A DNA stretch of 64,000 bases from Lancefieldella parvula DSM 20469 (GTDB taxonomy: Bacteria; Actinomycetota; Coriobacteriia; Coriobacteriales; Atopobiaceae). The stretch lies in the NCBI RefSeq assembly GCF_000024225.1, contig NC_013203.1, positions 1,178,001-1,242,000 of the forward strand, read 5' to 3'. Below are positions 1 through 9,601 of the stretch, one piece after another (position 1 is the first letter of the stretch; each line of letters starts with the position of its first letter). The notes below the pieces were generated by a model that did not search any database, was not told the DNA's origin, and was given only the letters and a program-made list of their open reading frames with translations. A program made the translations under genes and the position numbers.

Positions 1-1590
1 CGATTCTGGATCTGCATAGGCCGTTGCTTCATCAAGCATGATGATAGGCGCATCTTTGAGCATAGCTCGAGCAATTGCCACGCGCTGACGCTCTCCACCA
101 GAAAGATGCCCACCTGAGCCTCCTATGACAGTTTGATAGCCATGAGGAAGCGATTGAATAAAGTTATGACAACCAGAAGCTTTTGCACAAGCAATTACCT
201 CATCATCGGTGGCGTCTTTTTTACCCATTCTGATGTTTTCCATAATGGTCTCATCAAAAAGGTAACTATCTTGATCAACGTAAGCTACAAGATCTGCAAG
301 TTGAGATGGAGTACAGGAGCGAATATCTTGTCCACCAATAGATACAGAACCTTCATTTGGATCCCAGAAACCAGCAATAAGACGTGCAACAGTTGATTTA
401 CCAGATCCACTTGGACCAACAAGCGCCGTAACTTGTCCTGGGCTAATATCTAAGGTAATCCCATGAATTACCTCATTGCTTCCATACGAGAAACGAACAT
501 CGCTCAGTTTAATTTCGGTTCCCGTAAGTGTGCAAGGAACCTCAGCTCTAATCTGATCTGGGTAATTCAAAACCTCAGAAATTTCCTTAACAACAGAGCT
601 AACCTGTGCAAGAGAATCCATAAAGCTCATTGCTTCAAAGAGCGGCTGAAAAATGCCTAAAGAAAGCACTGCACACATGACAAAGGTAGAAGGAGAAAGA
701 GTTCCCTGAAGTACAAATAAGCATCCTAAGGGCAATACCGTTACTAATGTTGCTGGGGCAATTGATAGCATGGCATCTTGCCAAATTTGACAGTGACTCA
801 TCCAATCAATAAAAGCATGAGCAGAGGCGTAAACCGCTTTAGAGAACTTCTCGTAAGAACTTGCCGACTGTCCAAAAGCTTTAATTACCTCAATCCCTAA
901 CACATACTCAACTGAGGCATTATTCATCTCTCTACCAGTAACAATAGTATTCTGATACCAGTACTCATAGTCTTTCATCATGCCTGATAAACATGCAAGT
1001 CCTACGACAATGGTGAGTAATGCAGCAAGGGCAAGACGCCAATCCAAAATAATCAAATAAACAAAAACTGCAAATGCAGCAGTAAGGTTTGAAGTAAGCT
1101 CGGGAACTGCATGAGCAAGCGTAGTTTCGATGCTATCGATTTTCTCGACTAAAAGGCGTTTTAGAGAACCAGAAGGAGTAGAAAGAACATATCCCATTGG
1201 GATGCTCGTCAGCTTCTTTGCTACTCGAGTGCGCATGTTTGCAATTGTTGCAAACGTTGCCTTATGAGAAACGATAGTTGAAAGATGATGGAAAATTATT
1301 TTAACTAAATAGCTGAAGCCCGCTATAAGTCCCCAATGAAGGTAAAACGGCCATTCTTGAATTCCATTAAAGATGCCAACTACCATGTTGCCTGCAGCAA
1401 CATAGGGAACCATACCACCAAAAACACCAATAATGGCAAGAATGACAGACAGCGCATACATACCTTTTCTATCTGACCACTCAAGCAGCACAGTAACAGG
1501 ATTTATTTCGGATTGTTGAGAATCCTGTTTTGTGTTTTGGTTGGACTCAGTAGCTTGAACATTTTGGTTTTGACGCTTTGTCATACCCAT
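1..1590 (-). CDS. ABC transporter, fused permease/ATPase (C-terminus cut by window edge)
   Basis: About 530 codons are visible, starting at ATG 1590 behind a G-rich Shine-Dalgarno, and the frame runs off the left edge. The N-terminal half is a six-helix exporter-type membrane domain. The ATPase half has Walker A GPSGSGKST, signature LSGGERQRVAIARA and Walker B IIMLDEATAYADPES. The 'EATAYADPES' variant of the D-loop region resembles the YbtPQ/IrtAB siderophore-transport branch more than drug exporters, which usually read 'EATSALD', so a metallophore or similar substrate is possible. Such half-transporters usually work as pairs, and a partner would lie left of the window. Only the last few tens of residues are missing. 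The ABC assignment is firm; the substrate is inference. Confidence 0.9.
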   Translation of the reverse strand, partial: MGMTKRQNQNVQATESNQNTKQDSQQSEINPVTVLLEWSDRKGMYALSVILAIIGVFGGMVPYVAAGNMVVGIFNGIQEWPFYLHWGLIAGFSYLVKIIFHHLSTIVSHKATFATIANMRTRVAKKLTSIPMGYVLSTPSGSLKRLLVEKIDSIETTLAHAVPELTSNLTAAFAVFVYLIILDWRLALAALLTIVVGLACLSGMMKDYEYWYQNTIVTGREMNNASVEYVLGIEVIKAFGQSASSYEKFSKAVYASAHAFIDWMSHCQIWQDAMLSIAPATLVTVLPLGCLFVLQGTLSPSTFVMCAVLSLGIFQPLFEAMSFMDSLAQVSSVVKEISEVLNYPDQIRAEVPCTLTGTEIKLSDVRFSYGSNEVIHGITLDISPGQVTALVGPSGSGKSTVARLIAGFWDPNEGSVSIGGQDIRSCTPSQLADLVAYVDQDSYLFDETIMENIRMGKKDATDDEVIACAKASGCHNFIQSLPHGYQTVIGGSGGHLSGGERQRVAIARAMLKDAPIIMLDEATAYADPES

Positions 1591-1913
1591 CTTATACCGC
1601 CCCCCTGCCACAAACTTACAATGTACTATCTGCTGTTCAGGCTGACTTTGACAGCGGATATAAAGCTTCAACTGTCATAAGTTAGACTCATATAACTATT
1701 CACTAGTTTCAATCTACTAAATTGCTAAAACAAGCTAGTTTTATAAGTATTCGGTAAATGGTAAACACGTTATGTGTAATTGAATGCTCGTAAACAATCT
1801 CACTAAAATCCTTATGAAAGCTTAATGTAGCCTCAATAATTGGTTAATCTTTATAAGAGACCATGTATCACGAAGACGAGAAGCGTCTTTAACATCTCGA
1901 AAGGAAACTGATC
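1591..1913. other. Divergent intergenic region
   Basis: AT-rich spacer between the divergent ABC gene and the DUF4342 gene. No convincing ORF or RNA gene is seen. A small hairpin AAGACG-AGAAG-CGTCTT at 1873-1889 sits just upstream of the Shine-Dalgarno AAAGG of the plus-strand gene and may lie in its leader. Promoters for both directions must be here, but I see no clear -35/-10 pair. Confidence 0.5.
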
Positions 1914-2456
1914 ATGGAAAAGCTTGAAAAGGTTGAGGTAATTCGCGAGAAGTGCGGCGTAAGCTACGAGGATGCAAAGGCAGCACTTGACGCTTGTGAT
2001 GATAATGTTCTTGATGCAATTATTTGGCTCGAGAGACAGGGTAAGTCTACCAAGCAGTCCGCAAACTATACTACCGAGTCTGCTGCACAGTCGGAAGTTT
2101 CTCCAGAGATGCAAGCAGCTCAGACCGCCTATCAAGAATCAAGTAAGAAGTCTGATTTCTCAGAGAACATGTCTTCTTTTTGGGAAAAGTGTAAGGAGTT
2201 ATTCCATAAAAGTGTAGAGACGAAATTTATTGTTACTCGTCATAATGAAGAATTCATGGCTATGCCAGTAATTATCCCAATTGCCGGTCTATTCCTCTGG
2301 GGCTCTACAATTTGGCTTCTTATTATTGGTCTTTTCTTTGATATGCGTTATCGCATTCAAGGAGCCTATCCTGTTGTTGTTGATGTAAATAAAGCAATGG
2401 ATGAAGCTGCAGATGCAGCAGGTTCCATCAAAAAAGACGTCACCAATAAAAAATAG
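1914..2456 (+). CDS. DUF4342 family membrane protein with UBA/EF-Ts-like N-terminus
   Basis: 180 residues; ATG 1914 follows AAAGGAAAC at good spacing. Residues 1-45 (EKVEVIREKCGVSYEDAKAA) form a UBA-like helical domain of the kind found in EF-Ts and NAC, characteristic of DUF4342. A polar linker (45-105) leads to one hydrophobic segment near residues 118-145, followed by a short, probably cytoplasmic tail rich in Ala and Lys. The family has no established biochemical role. It lies 53 bp upstream of a response regulator on the same strand, so co-transcription with the two-component system is plausible. The family call is fairly sure and no function is claimed. Confidence 0.8.
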   Translation: MEKLEKVEVIREKCGVSYEDAKAALDACDDNVLDAIIWLERQGKSTKQSANYTTESAAQSEVSPEMQAAQTAYQESSKKSDFSENMSSFWEKCKELFHKSVETKFIVTRHNEEFMAMPVIIPIAGLFLWGSTIWLLIIGLFFDMRYRIQGAYPVVVDVNKAMDEAADAAGSIKKDVTNKK

Positions 2457-2509
2457 TTATACAATCAGCTCCATAACCTAAACTAGAAACCTCGATATTT
2501 AGGCGCAAA

Positions 2510-3214
2510 ATGATTAAGGTTCTTATCGTTGAAGACGAAGAAAAAATTGCACGCTTTATAGAACTCGAACTTAAACACGAGGGCTATGAAGTAGACAAAG
2601 CTCTTGACGGAAGAACCGGCGCTGAGAAAGCGCTGACAAATGACTACGACCTTATCTTACTTGATATACTTCTTCCCCAACTTAATGGTCTAGAAGTTCT
2701 TAGAAGGATTCGTCGCGAGAAAAACACGCCAACTATCATGCTTACTGCTCGTGATTCAGTTATGGATAAAGTTGCTGGTCTTGATGCGGGCGCAGATGAC
2801 TATCTCACCAAGCCTTTTGCGATTGAAGAACTTCTCGCCCGCATTCGAGTGGCGCTCAAGCATCACGAGGTGGACAGCACAAGCTCACAGATTCCCTCCA
2901 ACGTTCCAACAAAAAACGTTTTTACAATTAAGGGTGTCTCTCTTGATGTAGACCGTAGAGAAGTCTGCGTCAATAACAATTCGATTGAGTTGACAACTAA
3001 AGAATTTGAAGTGCTTCGCATGCTTATGGAACACGCTGGTGTTGTCTTGAGTCGGGAACGCATTGCATCAGAAGCTCTCGGGTATGAGTTTGCGGGAGAA
3101 ACTAATAACGTAGATGTCCACATTGCTCATCTACGCGCAAAAATTGACGATCAATATAATATCAAGCTAATTACTACTGTACGTGGAGTTGGGTATGTCA
3201 TCAGAGAAATCTAA
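2510..3214 (+). CDS. OmpR/PhoB-family response regulator (ArlR/CssR-like)
   Basis: 234 residues. The receiver domain (1-118) has the acidic pair EDE at 8-10, phosphoacceptor Asp52 in LLDILLPQLNG, the conserved Thr in MLTARD and Lys in YLTKPF. The C-terminal winged-helix domain (about 135-234) ends in the typical TVRGVGYVIRE. It is the cytoplasmic transcription factor partner of the histidine kinase that follows, whose start lies inside this gene's 3' end, so translation is probably coupled. The sequence is closest in style to ArlR/CssR of Firmicutes, but its targets cannot be read from the window. Confidence 0.93.
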   Translation: MIKVLIVEDEEKIARFIELELKHEGYEVDKALDGRTGAEKALTNDYDLILLDILLPQLNGLEVLRRIRREKNTPTIMLTARDSVMDKVAGLDAGADDYLTKPFAIEELLARIRVALKHHEVDSTSSQIPSNVPTKNVFTIKGVSLDVDRREVCVNNNSIELTTKEFEVLRMLMEHAGVVLSRERIASEALGYEFAGETNNVDVHIAHLRAKIDDQYNIKLITTVRGVGYVIREI

Positions 3215-4568
3215 TAAAGCAACTCCACAAGAGTATAAAAAACCCTTCTTTGCTCACTCCGATTCCTCAACTGCAGGTGTTATTACCTGGGGATTTTGGT
3301 GGCGTAAGCTAATAAATTACATTGGCTTCAATTTCTTTCTATTAGTGAATATTACGCTTGTTTATATTTATATGTATAACCAGCACCTGCCACAGGGCAC
3401 TTTTTACCTGGGATTTTTTCCCATCGAGTCTAATTCTATTTCTCTTACTGGTTTCTCTTTCTTGCACGGACTCTCAAGCCTCAAATACATTGTTCACGGA
3501 ATAACCTTTGGTGCAAAAATATTTGATTTAGGTGCGGACTTAACTCGTTTCTGGCCAGCATATCTTGCTATTCTCATCTGGGAATTTATTGACATGCTGC
3601 ATTTTTTTAGCGATATGCGCCGTGTCAGAAGAGCTCTTCAACCCCTCAATACACTTGCTCTTAAAACAGAACAATTGATTAATAGTGATGTACTAGCAAC
3701 TAACACTACAGCCACTAATGACATCCTAGTTAAGAAGGATAAAATGAGGAGTCTTGAACAGGCTATTGAAGAAGCCAATGTCAACTCTCCAAAGATTCAA
3801 ACAGGCGACCAAGACCTTGCAAGTATTGAAATTGCTTTGAATAAGCTGCTTCGCCGTATGCAAGAAGCAAAGTTGCAACAAATGCGCTTTGTCAACGATG
3901 CTAGTCACGAACTCCGCACACCTATAGCTGTTATTCGAGGTTATACCGACATGCTAGATCGCTGGGGTAAAACAGACGAAGCGGTACTTGACGAATCCAT
4001 TACTGCACTCAAATCTGAAAGTCAGCACATGCATGACCTGGTTGAACAGCTCCTCTTCTTAGCACGTGGAGACGCAGGAAGAAATACCCTCACAAAGATC
4101 CAGCTCAATCTTGCGCAGATAGCTTCTGAGGTCTGGGAAGAATCGGAGATGATTGACCCTGACCACCGCTATGCTCTGAAGTTTGATCAAAGTGCGCTGT
4201 CAGATGACCACTACCAAGTACTTGCCGATACTGCCATGATTAAGCAATCTATCCGTATTATCGTGCAAAACGCTGCAAGATATTCTGCTGCCCAAACTAC
4301 CATTTCTTTTAACGTCACATATGACGAGAAAACCGTTCAAGTTTCAATTGAGGACGAGGGTATGGGTATATCGGAGGCTGCTGCTGCTCATATTTTTGAG
4401 AGGTTCTGGAGAGCTGACAACGCCCGCATTGAGAGCAACGAAGGTTCTGGACTTGGCTTATCCATAGCAAAATGGATTGTCGACAACCATGATGGTTCTA
4501 TTAAAGTGGTTTCACGCGAGGGCGTAGGCACGCGCTTTACTATCGTTCTACCACACAAAGTTTCATAG
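3195..4568 (+). CDS. Sensor histidine kinase (ArlS-like)
   Basis: 457 residues from ATG 3195, chosen because GGAG lies six bases upstream; an in-frame GTG at 3183 is possible but lacks a Shine-Dalgarno. Two transmembrane segments (about 34-58 and 120-140) flank an extracytoplasmic loop of about 60 residues. A HAMP-like stretch and a coiled linker precede the phosphoacceptor His238 in SHELRTPIAVIRGY. The ATPase domain has the N box (QNAARYSA), G1 (DEGMGIS) and G2 (GSGLGLSIAKW). It overlaps the response regulator by 20 bp and is followed by a strong terminator. The signal is unknown. Confidence 0.93.
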   Translation: MSSEKSNKATPQEYKKPFFAHSDSSTAGVITWGFWWRKLINYIGFNFFLLVNITLVYIYMYNQHLPQGTFYLGFFPIESNSISLTGFSFLHGLSSLKYIVHGITFGAKIFDLGADLTRFWPAYLAILIWEFIDMLHFFSDMRRVRRALQPLNTLALKTEQLINSDVLATNTTATNDILVKKDKMRSLEQAIEEANVNSPKIQTGDQDLASIEIALNKLLRRMQEAKLQQMRFVNDASHELRTPIAVIRGYTDMLDRWGKTDEAVLDESITALKSESQHMHDLVEQLLFLARGDAGRNTLTKIQLNLAQIASEVWEESEMIDPDHRYALKFDQSALSDDHYQVLADTAMIKQSIRIIVQNAARYSAAQTTISFNVTYDEKTVQVSIEDEGMGISEAAAAHIFERFWRADNARIESNEGSGLGLSIAKWIVDNHDGSIKVVSREGVGTRFTIVLPHKVS

Positions 4569-4598
4569 CAAACTTAGTAAAATATCCACATGTAAAAA

Positions 4599-4621
4599 TC
4601 CTTCTCGGCTGACGAGAAGGA
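4599..4621. terminator. Bidirectional intrinsic terminator
   Basis: Perfect 9-bp stem TCCTTCTCG / CGAGAAGGA with loop GCTGA. It is followed by CCTTTTGTT on the plus strand (end of the kinase gene) and by TTTTT on the minus strand (end of the glycogen operon). The arms carry the CGAGAAG core of the motif repeated throughout the window. Confidence 0.9.
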
Positions 4622-4659
4622 CCTTTTGTTGTCACTTAAGTATGAAAGAATGCTCAACG

Positions 4660-7600
4660 TTAAGCGTTGCGTCTGTTCTGATGCAGTTCTACATACCTCT
4701 GTAGCCTTTGAATAACCTCTGGCGTAATCATATCCTTTTTAACCTGCCAAGACCAATTGCCTTCAGTCTTACCAGGAATGTTCATACGAGCATTGTCGGA
4801 AAGGCACAAAACATCCTGAAGCGGCAGGATAACTACTGCATTAGAGGTATCAACTATCTGCTCCATAAGATGATTAAAAATCTGTTGTGATTCATCAGTT
4901 GCCTGGCCGCCTGTAAAGCGATCTTCTACAAAACCCATAAGCGTTTGGGTATCATGTGTACCACTGTACACAATAGACTCCTGAGCTGGTGCAAAGGAAT
5001 ATCTGCAGTCTCCGTCAGCAAACTGAATGACGCTCATGCCAGGAAATCCCGTCTGAGAGAGCAGTGCTCTAACAGCAGGAGTAACTGCTCCCAAATCCTC
5101 GGCAATAAAAGGAAGTGGACCAAGCTGTTTATAAGCAACATCAAACAACTCATAGCCAGGTCCAAACTTAAATGAACCTCTAGTTGCAGTTTTTCCTTGC
5201 TCAATAGCATAGTAAGACGTAAAGCCAATAAAGTGATCGAGCCTTGTATAGTCGTATAGATAGAAAGACCTGCGGAATCGCTCAATCCACCAACAATATT
5301 CCTCGTCTTTATGAGCTTGCCAGTTATATGTTGGATTACCCCACAGCTGACCATCTTGCGAAAAAGCATCAGCTGGAGCACCAGCTTGAAGCTCTGTATG
5401 GCCTGTAGCATCTAAAGCAAAAAGCTCTGGATGTGCCCAAACATCGGCGGAATCTTCCGAAACAAACATGGGCATGTCACCAATAATCTGAATACCCTTA
5501 GCATGCGCTTCCGCTAAAGTCTGACTCCAAATGACATCAAAAGCAAATTGGTACTTCCGATGAAGCTCAATTGCATGAACAAGCTCAGGACGTGTAAACA
5601 ACTCTTGTGACCAGCTACGATACTGTTCAGGCCACTCCTGCCACATCCCCTCACCAAGAAGATCTTTAATAGCGCGAAAAGCCGCATACGAATCAAGCCA
5701 ATACGAGTTTCTCGCCAGAAATGCCTGGTACTCAGCAGCGCGCTCACCCTGAGAGTCGTCGCACTCAAGAATGACTTTCTCCATTGCAGCTGGATCGAGC
5801 AAATTAATGTTTCCTGCAAAAGCGGAAATTCCCGCATAAGGAGAGCCATATTCATCGGTTGGACTGACAGGCAAAATCTGCCAGTACTTTTGACCAGATT
5901 TGGCGAGAAAATCAATGAACTCGAAGGTTTCACGACCAATAACACCAAGTCTCTGTCCCGGTTTAGTCACATCTCCATCATTGGCGGGCAGAGAAGTAAT
6001 ATGAGCGAGCACGCCCATACCAGGCTCAAGAGACTTTTGTAACCTGTGGGTCGGCTGTACGTTTAAAACGGTACATCCAAGCTGCCATAAAAAGACCTCT
6101 GCTTTACCATCTTTGACAGGTACCGCTTGGCCACTAATAACGTCAATAACCTGCATATTTTGAGGTACAGAAACATATACTGTTTTAGCATCTGAGCGGC
6201 TCTTATTTACCAGAACACAAATGCCAGGCGTAAACTCACCCTGCTGCTGTAAACAATCATCTTTCTGAAGAGGCCTACGCCAGAAAGCCAAAACATCATT
6301 AGATCCATCTTCTGGAACAAACGGTTCAAACGAGCCGTTTACCAGTAGTGGTAGCGTTTTTCTAAGCGCAATAGCATTGCGATAAATGTGAAAGTAATCT
6401 AAATCTGCACGAGGACTGGTTCCAGGCCATGGCATTGTCGCGCGATTTGTTGGATCAACAAATCCCTCAACACCCATCTCATCGCCGTAATAAATAGAAG
6501 GAACACCAGGAAGTGTCATCTGGAGCACCGCCGCCTGCCACATACGAGCCTTAGAAAGACCTCGCTGATCAGCAGAAAGTCTATACGTCACCTGCTCATG
6601 AGCAGAAAGAGAATCAGGCGTGGGAGCATCCGCAACTACATTAATTAAACGTTCCTTATCATGCGTTCCAAACACATTTAGACAAGAATAAAACGCCTCG
6701 TGAGGATAGTTTTCCCAAAGCTCCTCAAGAGCTGAAACAGTTGCCTCAGCACCAGCCTCATTCATCAAAAATGAAAGAATAGCTTTTCTCAGAGGATAAT
6801 TCATAGGGCCGTCAAGCTCAAAACCCTCAAGATAATGCCTAAGTTTTCCATAGGCACGCTTATTACTTGCATCCTCCCAGACTTCTCCAATAATAACCGC
6901 ATCGCTGCGCTCTGCGAGTGCAGCTGCACGAATCTTCTGAATAAATGAATCAGAAATCTCATCTGCAACGTCTAAGCGCCAACCGCGAGCGCCACGACGT
7001 AGCCATGTTCTAATAACACCATTCTCACTACAAATAAACTCCTGGTAAGTAGGGTTATCAGACACAATAGTTGGAAGCGCGTCAACACCCCACCAACTTT
7101 CATACGTTCCATCCTCATGAAGCGTAAACCACTCATCATAGACCGAACCTGCCTGTTGAACTGCTCCTGGTTCGGGGTAATTAGAAAATTTATTAAAATA
7201 TTTTGAGTCAGCACCACAGTGGTTAAATACGCCATCCAAGATAATAGAAATACCATGCTCAGCCGCTTTAACACAGAGGTGCTCAAAGTCTTCTACGGTG
7301 CCCAAAACAGGGTCAACTTCCAAATAATCCGCAATATCGTAGCGATGATTACTAGAAGCAGCGTAAATAGGATTCAAATAAAGCGCAGTTATTCCTAGGT
7401 CTTCCAAATAGGGCAGTTTCTCTTCAATGCCAACCAAAGATCCGCCGTAGAAATCCCACTCGGTCACGCGACCATTAGCGTCTCTTTGATACTCCGGGAC
7501 TTTCTCCCAGTCTTCAACCAACTGGCGAGAAACTCCATTTCTTGGAACAGCAAGTGCTTGCATGGTACGTTCGCGCCAATTTGCATCTCGTGCAAACCTG

Positions 7601-8097
7601 TCAGGAAAAATCTGGTAGACAACTCCCCCTTTGTACCAGCTTGGATCTTCAACACCAAAAACGCTGGTACGAGGCTCGTAGCAGGTAATCTGAAATGATG
7701 GTGGCTCACCATAGGCAAAACCACCAACACCTGTGCACCTATTTTCTTGAGCACCATACAACCAGACTGCTCCGTCAGAAGCTTGCAGCTCAAAACGATA
7801 CCAAATAAGGCCTGTAGCAGCAGGTTTGATAATAGCCTCAAAGCACTGTGCATAATCGGGTACACCAGCTGGAAGCGTTTCAGCAAAAACACTCTTTTGC
7901 ATCACAACGCATTTCTCGCCAGATAGAGTTGGGGCCTCTAAAGATGATTCAGGACCATATTCTTGCCATAGACGAAGCGTTACTGATTGAACATCATCGT
8001 CCCAAGCAAATATTCTGATTGTTACTGAAGTGCCTAGTTCTGCTGCGCCTTTTGGATCTCTACAAACAATGTTTGAGGTGTTATGAAAAGCCTGCAT
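4660..8097 (-). CDS. Fused GH13 alpha-amylase/neopullulanase and GH77 4-alpha-glucanotransferase
   Basis: 1145 residues from ATG 8097, two bases after the glgA stop; a TTG at 8106 is an alternative. Residues 1-140 form a beta-sandwich (starch-binding/CBM-like). About 150-560 is a GH13 barrel with GVFNHCG, nucleophile Asp376 in GWRLDV, acid Glu405 in IIGEVWE and Asp480 in GTHDKER. After a C-domain, about 690-1135 is a complete MalQ: Asp954 in TRLDHFIGF, Glu1000 in IAEDLG and Asp1049 in SGTHDTQ. Both catalytic sets are intact. The protein probably hydrolyses maltodextrin or branched glucan and disproportionates the products. It is the last gene of the glycogen operon, with no signal peptide, so it likely acts in the cytoplasm. 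Family assignments are firm; substrate preference is inferred. Confidence 0.92.
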   Translation of the reverse strand: MQAFHNTSNIVCRDPKGAAELGTSVTIRIFAWDDDVQSVTLRLWQEYGPESSLEAPTLSGEKCVVMQKSVFAETLPAGVPDYAQCFEAIIKPAATGLIWYRFELQASDGAVWLYGAQENRCTGVGGFAYGEPPSFQITCYEPRTSVFGVEDPSWYKGGVVYQIFPDRFARDANWRERTMQALAVPRNGVSRQLVEDWEKVPEYQRDANGRVTEWDFYGGSLVGIEEKLPYLEDLGITALYLNPIYAASSNHRYDIADYLEVDPVLGTVEDFEHLCVKAAEHGISIILDGVFNHCGADSKYFNKFSNYPEPGAVQQAGSVYDEWFTLHEDGTYESWWGVDALPTIVSDNPTYQEFICSENGVIRTWLRRGARGWRLDVADEISDSFIQKIRAAALAERSDAVIIGEVWEDASNKRAYGKLRHYLEGFELDGPMNYPLRKAILSFLMNEAGAEATVSALEELWENYPHEAFYSCLNVFGTHDKERLINVVADAPTPDSLSAHEQVTYRLSADQRGLSKARMWQAAVLQMTLPGVPSIYYGDEMGVEGFVDPTNRATMPWPGTSPRADLDYFHIYRNAIALRKTLPLLVNGSFEPFVPEDGSNDVLAFWRRPLQKDDCLQQQGEFTPGICVLVNKSRSDAKTVYVSVPQNMQVIDVISGQAVPVKDGKAEVFLWQLGCTVLNVQPTHRLQKSLEPGMGVLAHITSLPANDGDVTKPGQRLGVIGRETFEFIDFLAKSGQKYWQILPVSPTDEYGSPYAGISAFAGNINLLDPAAMEKVILECDDSQGERAAEYQAFLARNSYWLDSYAAFRAIKDLLGEGMWQEWPEQYRSWSQELFTRPELVHAIELHRKYQFAFDVIWSQTLAEAHAKGIQIIGDMPMFVSEDSADVWAHPELFALDATGHTELQAGAPADAFSQDGQLWGNPTYNWQAHKDEEYCWWIERFRRSFYLYDYTRLDHFIGFTSYYAIEQGKTATRGSFKFGPGYELFDVAYKQLGPLPFIAEDLGAVTPAVRALLSQTGFPGMSVIQFADGDCRYSFAPAQESIVYSGTHDTQTLMGFVEDRFTGGQATDESQQIFNHLMEQIVDTSNAVVILPLQDVLCLSDNARMNIPGKTEGNWSWQVKKDMITPEVIQRLQRYVELHQNRRNA

Positions 8098-8099
8098 TC

Positions 8100-9599
8100 T
8101 TACCAATCTCGACGACGAACATACCTGATAATCTCAGGATGTAGTAAATGATACACGTCAAGATATTCATTTGCAGCATTATGCCAACTAAAGTCCTCTG
8201 CCATCGCCTGTTTTACAAGATTTGTCCACGATTGCTTATCGTTCTTGTATACGTCAGCAGCGTACAAAATAATATCTGCCATTTCGTCTGCGTTTTGATT
8301 AGCAAAACTAAAGCCGGTTCCTTCGCCCGTAAACTGATTATATGGTTTGACGGAGTCTGCCAGACCACCCGTCTCGCGAACAACAGGAAGTGTGCCGTAA
8401 CGCATAGAAATCATCTGAGAAAGACCGCAAGGCTCAAACTCTGATGGCATTAAAAACATATCAGCACCTGCGTACATACGGTGAGAAAGCGCAATATCAA
8501 ACTCAATACGTGCCGCCATGCGATTCTTATAATGCTCGTCAAAGTAGCGCATGGCGTCTTCTTGTTCAGCGTCGCCAGTTCCTAGAACGGCAATTTCAAT
8601 ACCTGCACGAATAAGACGATCCATAGCATAGCGAATCAGACCAAGACCCTTCTGATTGGTCAAACGTGTAACCATTACCGCAAGTGGCGCATCTGAAGCC
8701 ACCTCAAGACCCAGCTCCTCTTGCAGCTGACGCTTACACTCAGCCTTACCTTCCATATGGCGTGCCGAGAAGTTCTGTGGAATATAAGGATCACTTGCAG
8801 GAGACCATGTACCCATGTCAATGCCGTTCAGAATACCACGCAGAACGTTCTGACGGCGACGGAAGATATCGTCTCTTCCCTCTCCAAAGTGTTCTGTCTG
8901 TAGCTCGTGGGCATACGTTGGGCTAACGGTAAGTAGATAATCAGAGTAGCAAAGCGCACCCTTCATGAAATTGATAGAACTTGCATCACACCTCAGCTGA
9001 TCAACTGCAGCTGGGATATCAGCAAGGCCAAGAACATCGCTCAGCATCTTGTCAGTAAACTGACCTTGGAACATAACATTATGAATGGAGAAAACCGTCT
9101 TAACGTTCTGAACCTCAGGGACGCTCTGATACTGCTCACGCAAAAATACAGGTGCTAGCGCAGTTTGCCAGTCATTACAGTGTAAAACGTCACAGGAGAG
9201 CTCTGGAACGTGTGCAATAAGCTCACAAAGAGCCTTAGAGAAGAACGCATAGCGCTCTCCATCATCAAAATAACCATAGAGACCATCACGAGCAAAGTAC
9301 AACTCGTTATCTACAAAGTAAAAATCAACGCCCTCATAAACAAGATGCCAAAGCCCACAATACTCAAAACGCCACGAAAGGGGCACCTGAAGCTCACAGA
9401 CTTTCTTCATCTTTTCTCGCCATTCAGGCTTGATAGCGCTATAGAGTGGCGAAATTACCGCCACTCTAGCTCCTACTTTTTTAAGTGCTTGTGGCAATGA
9501 ACCCGAGACATCTCCAAGGCCACCCGTCTTGGAAAAAGGCGCTACCTCAGAAGTTGCATAAACAACACGAAGCTTGCGACGCTTGGAGACTTGGGACAT
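8100..9599 (-). CDS. glgA: Glycogen synthase (ADP-glucose, GT5)
   Basis: 499 residues, usual length for bacterial GlgA. The ADP-glucose-binding KTGGLGD is at residues 24-30, and a C-terminal GT-B half contains the conserved MPSEFEPCGLSQM and RETGGLADSV motifs. It elongates alpha-1,4-glucan from ADP-glucose made by GlgC/GlgD. ATG 9599 lies two bases after the glgD stop, with AGAGGGTGG inside the glgD 3' end as ribosome-binding site, which indicates tight coupling. Confidence 0.97.
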   Translation of the reverse strand: MSQVSKRRKLRVVYATSEVAPFSKTGGLGDVSGSLPQALKKVGARVAVISPLYSAIKPEWREKMKKVCELQVPLSWRFEYCGLWHLVYEGVDFYFVDNELYFARDGLYGYFDDGERYAFFSKALCELIAHVPELSCDVLHCNDWQTALAPVFLREQYQSVPEVQNVKTVFSIHNVMFQGQFTDKMLSDVLGLADIPAAVDQLRCDASSINFMKGALCYSDYLLTVSPTYAHELQTEHFGEGRDDIFRRRQNVLRGILNGIDMGTWSPASDPYIPQNFSARHMEGKAECKRQLQEELGLEVASDAPLAVMVTRLTNQKGLGLIRYAMDRLIRAGIEIAVLGTGDAEQEDAMRYFDEHYKNRMAARIEFDIALSHRMYAGADMFLMPSEFEPCGLSQMISMRYGTLPVVRETGGLADSVKPYNQFTGEGTGFSFANQNADEMADIILYAADVYKNDKQSWTNLVKQAMAEDFSWHNAANEYLDVYHLLHPEIIRYVRRRDW

Positions 9600-9601
9600 T
9601 G

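Noticed and set aside
3183-3194. GTG 3183 as kinase start
   Set aside because: ATG 3195 has GGAG at proper spacing; GTG 3183 has none.
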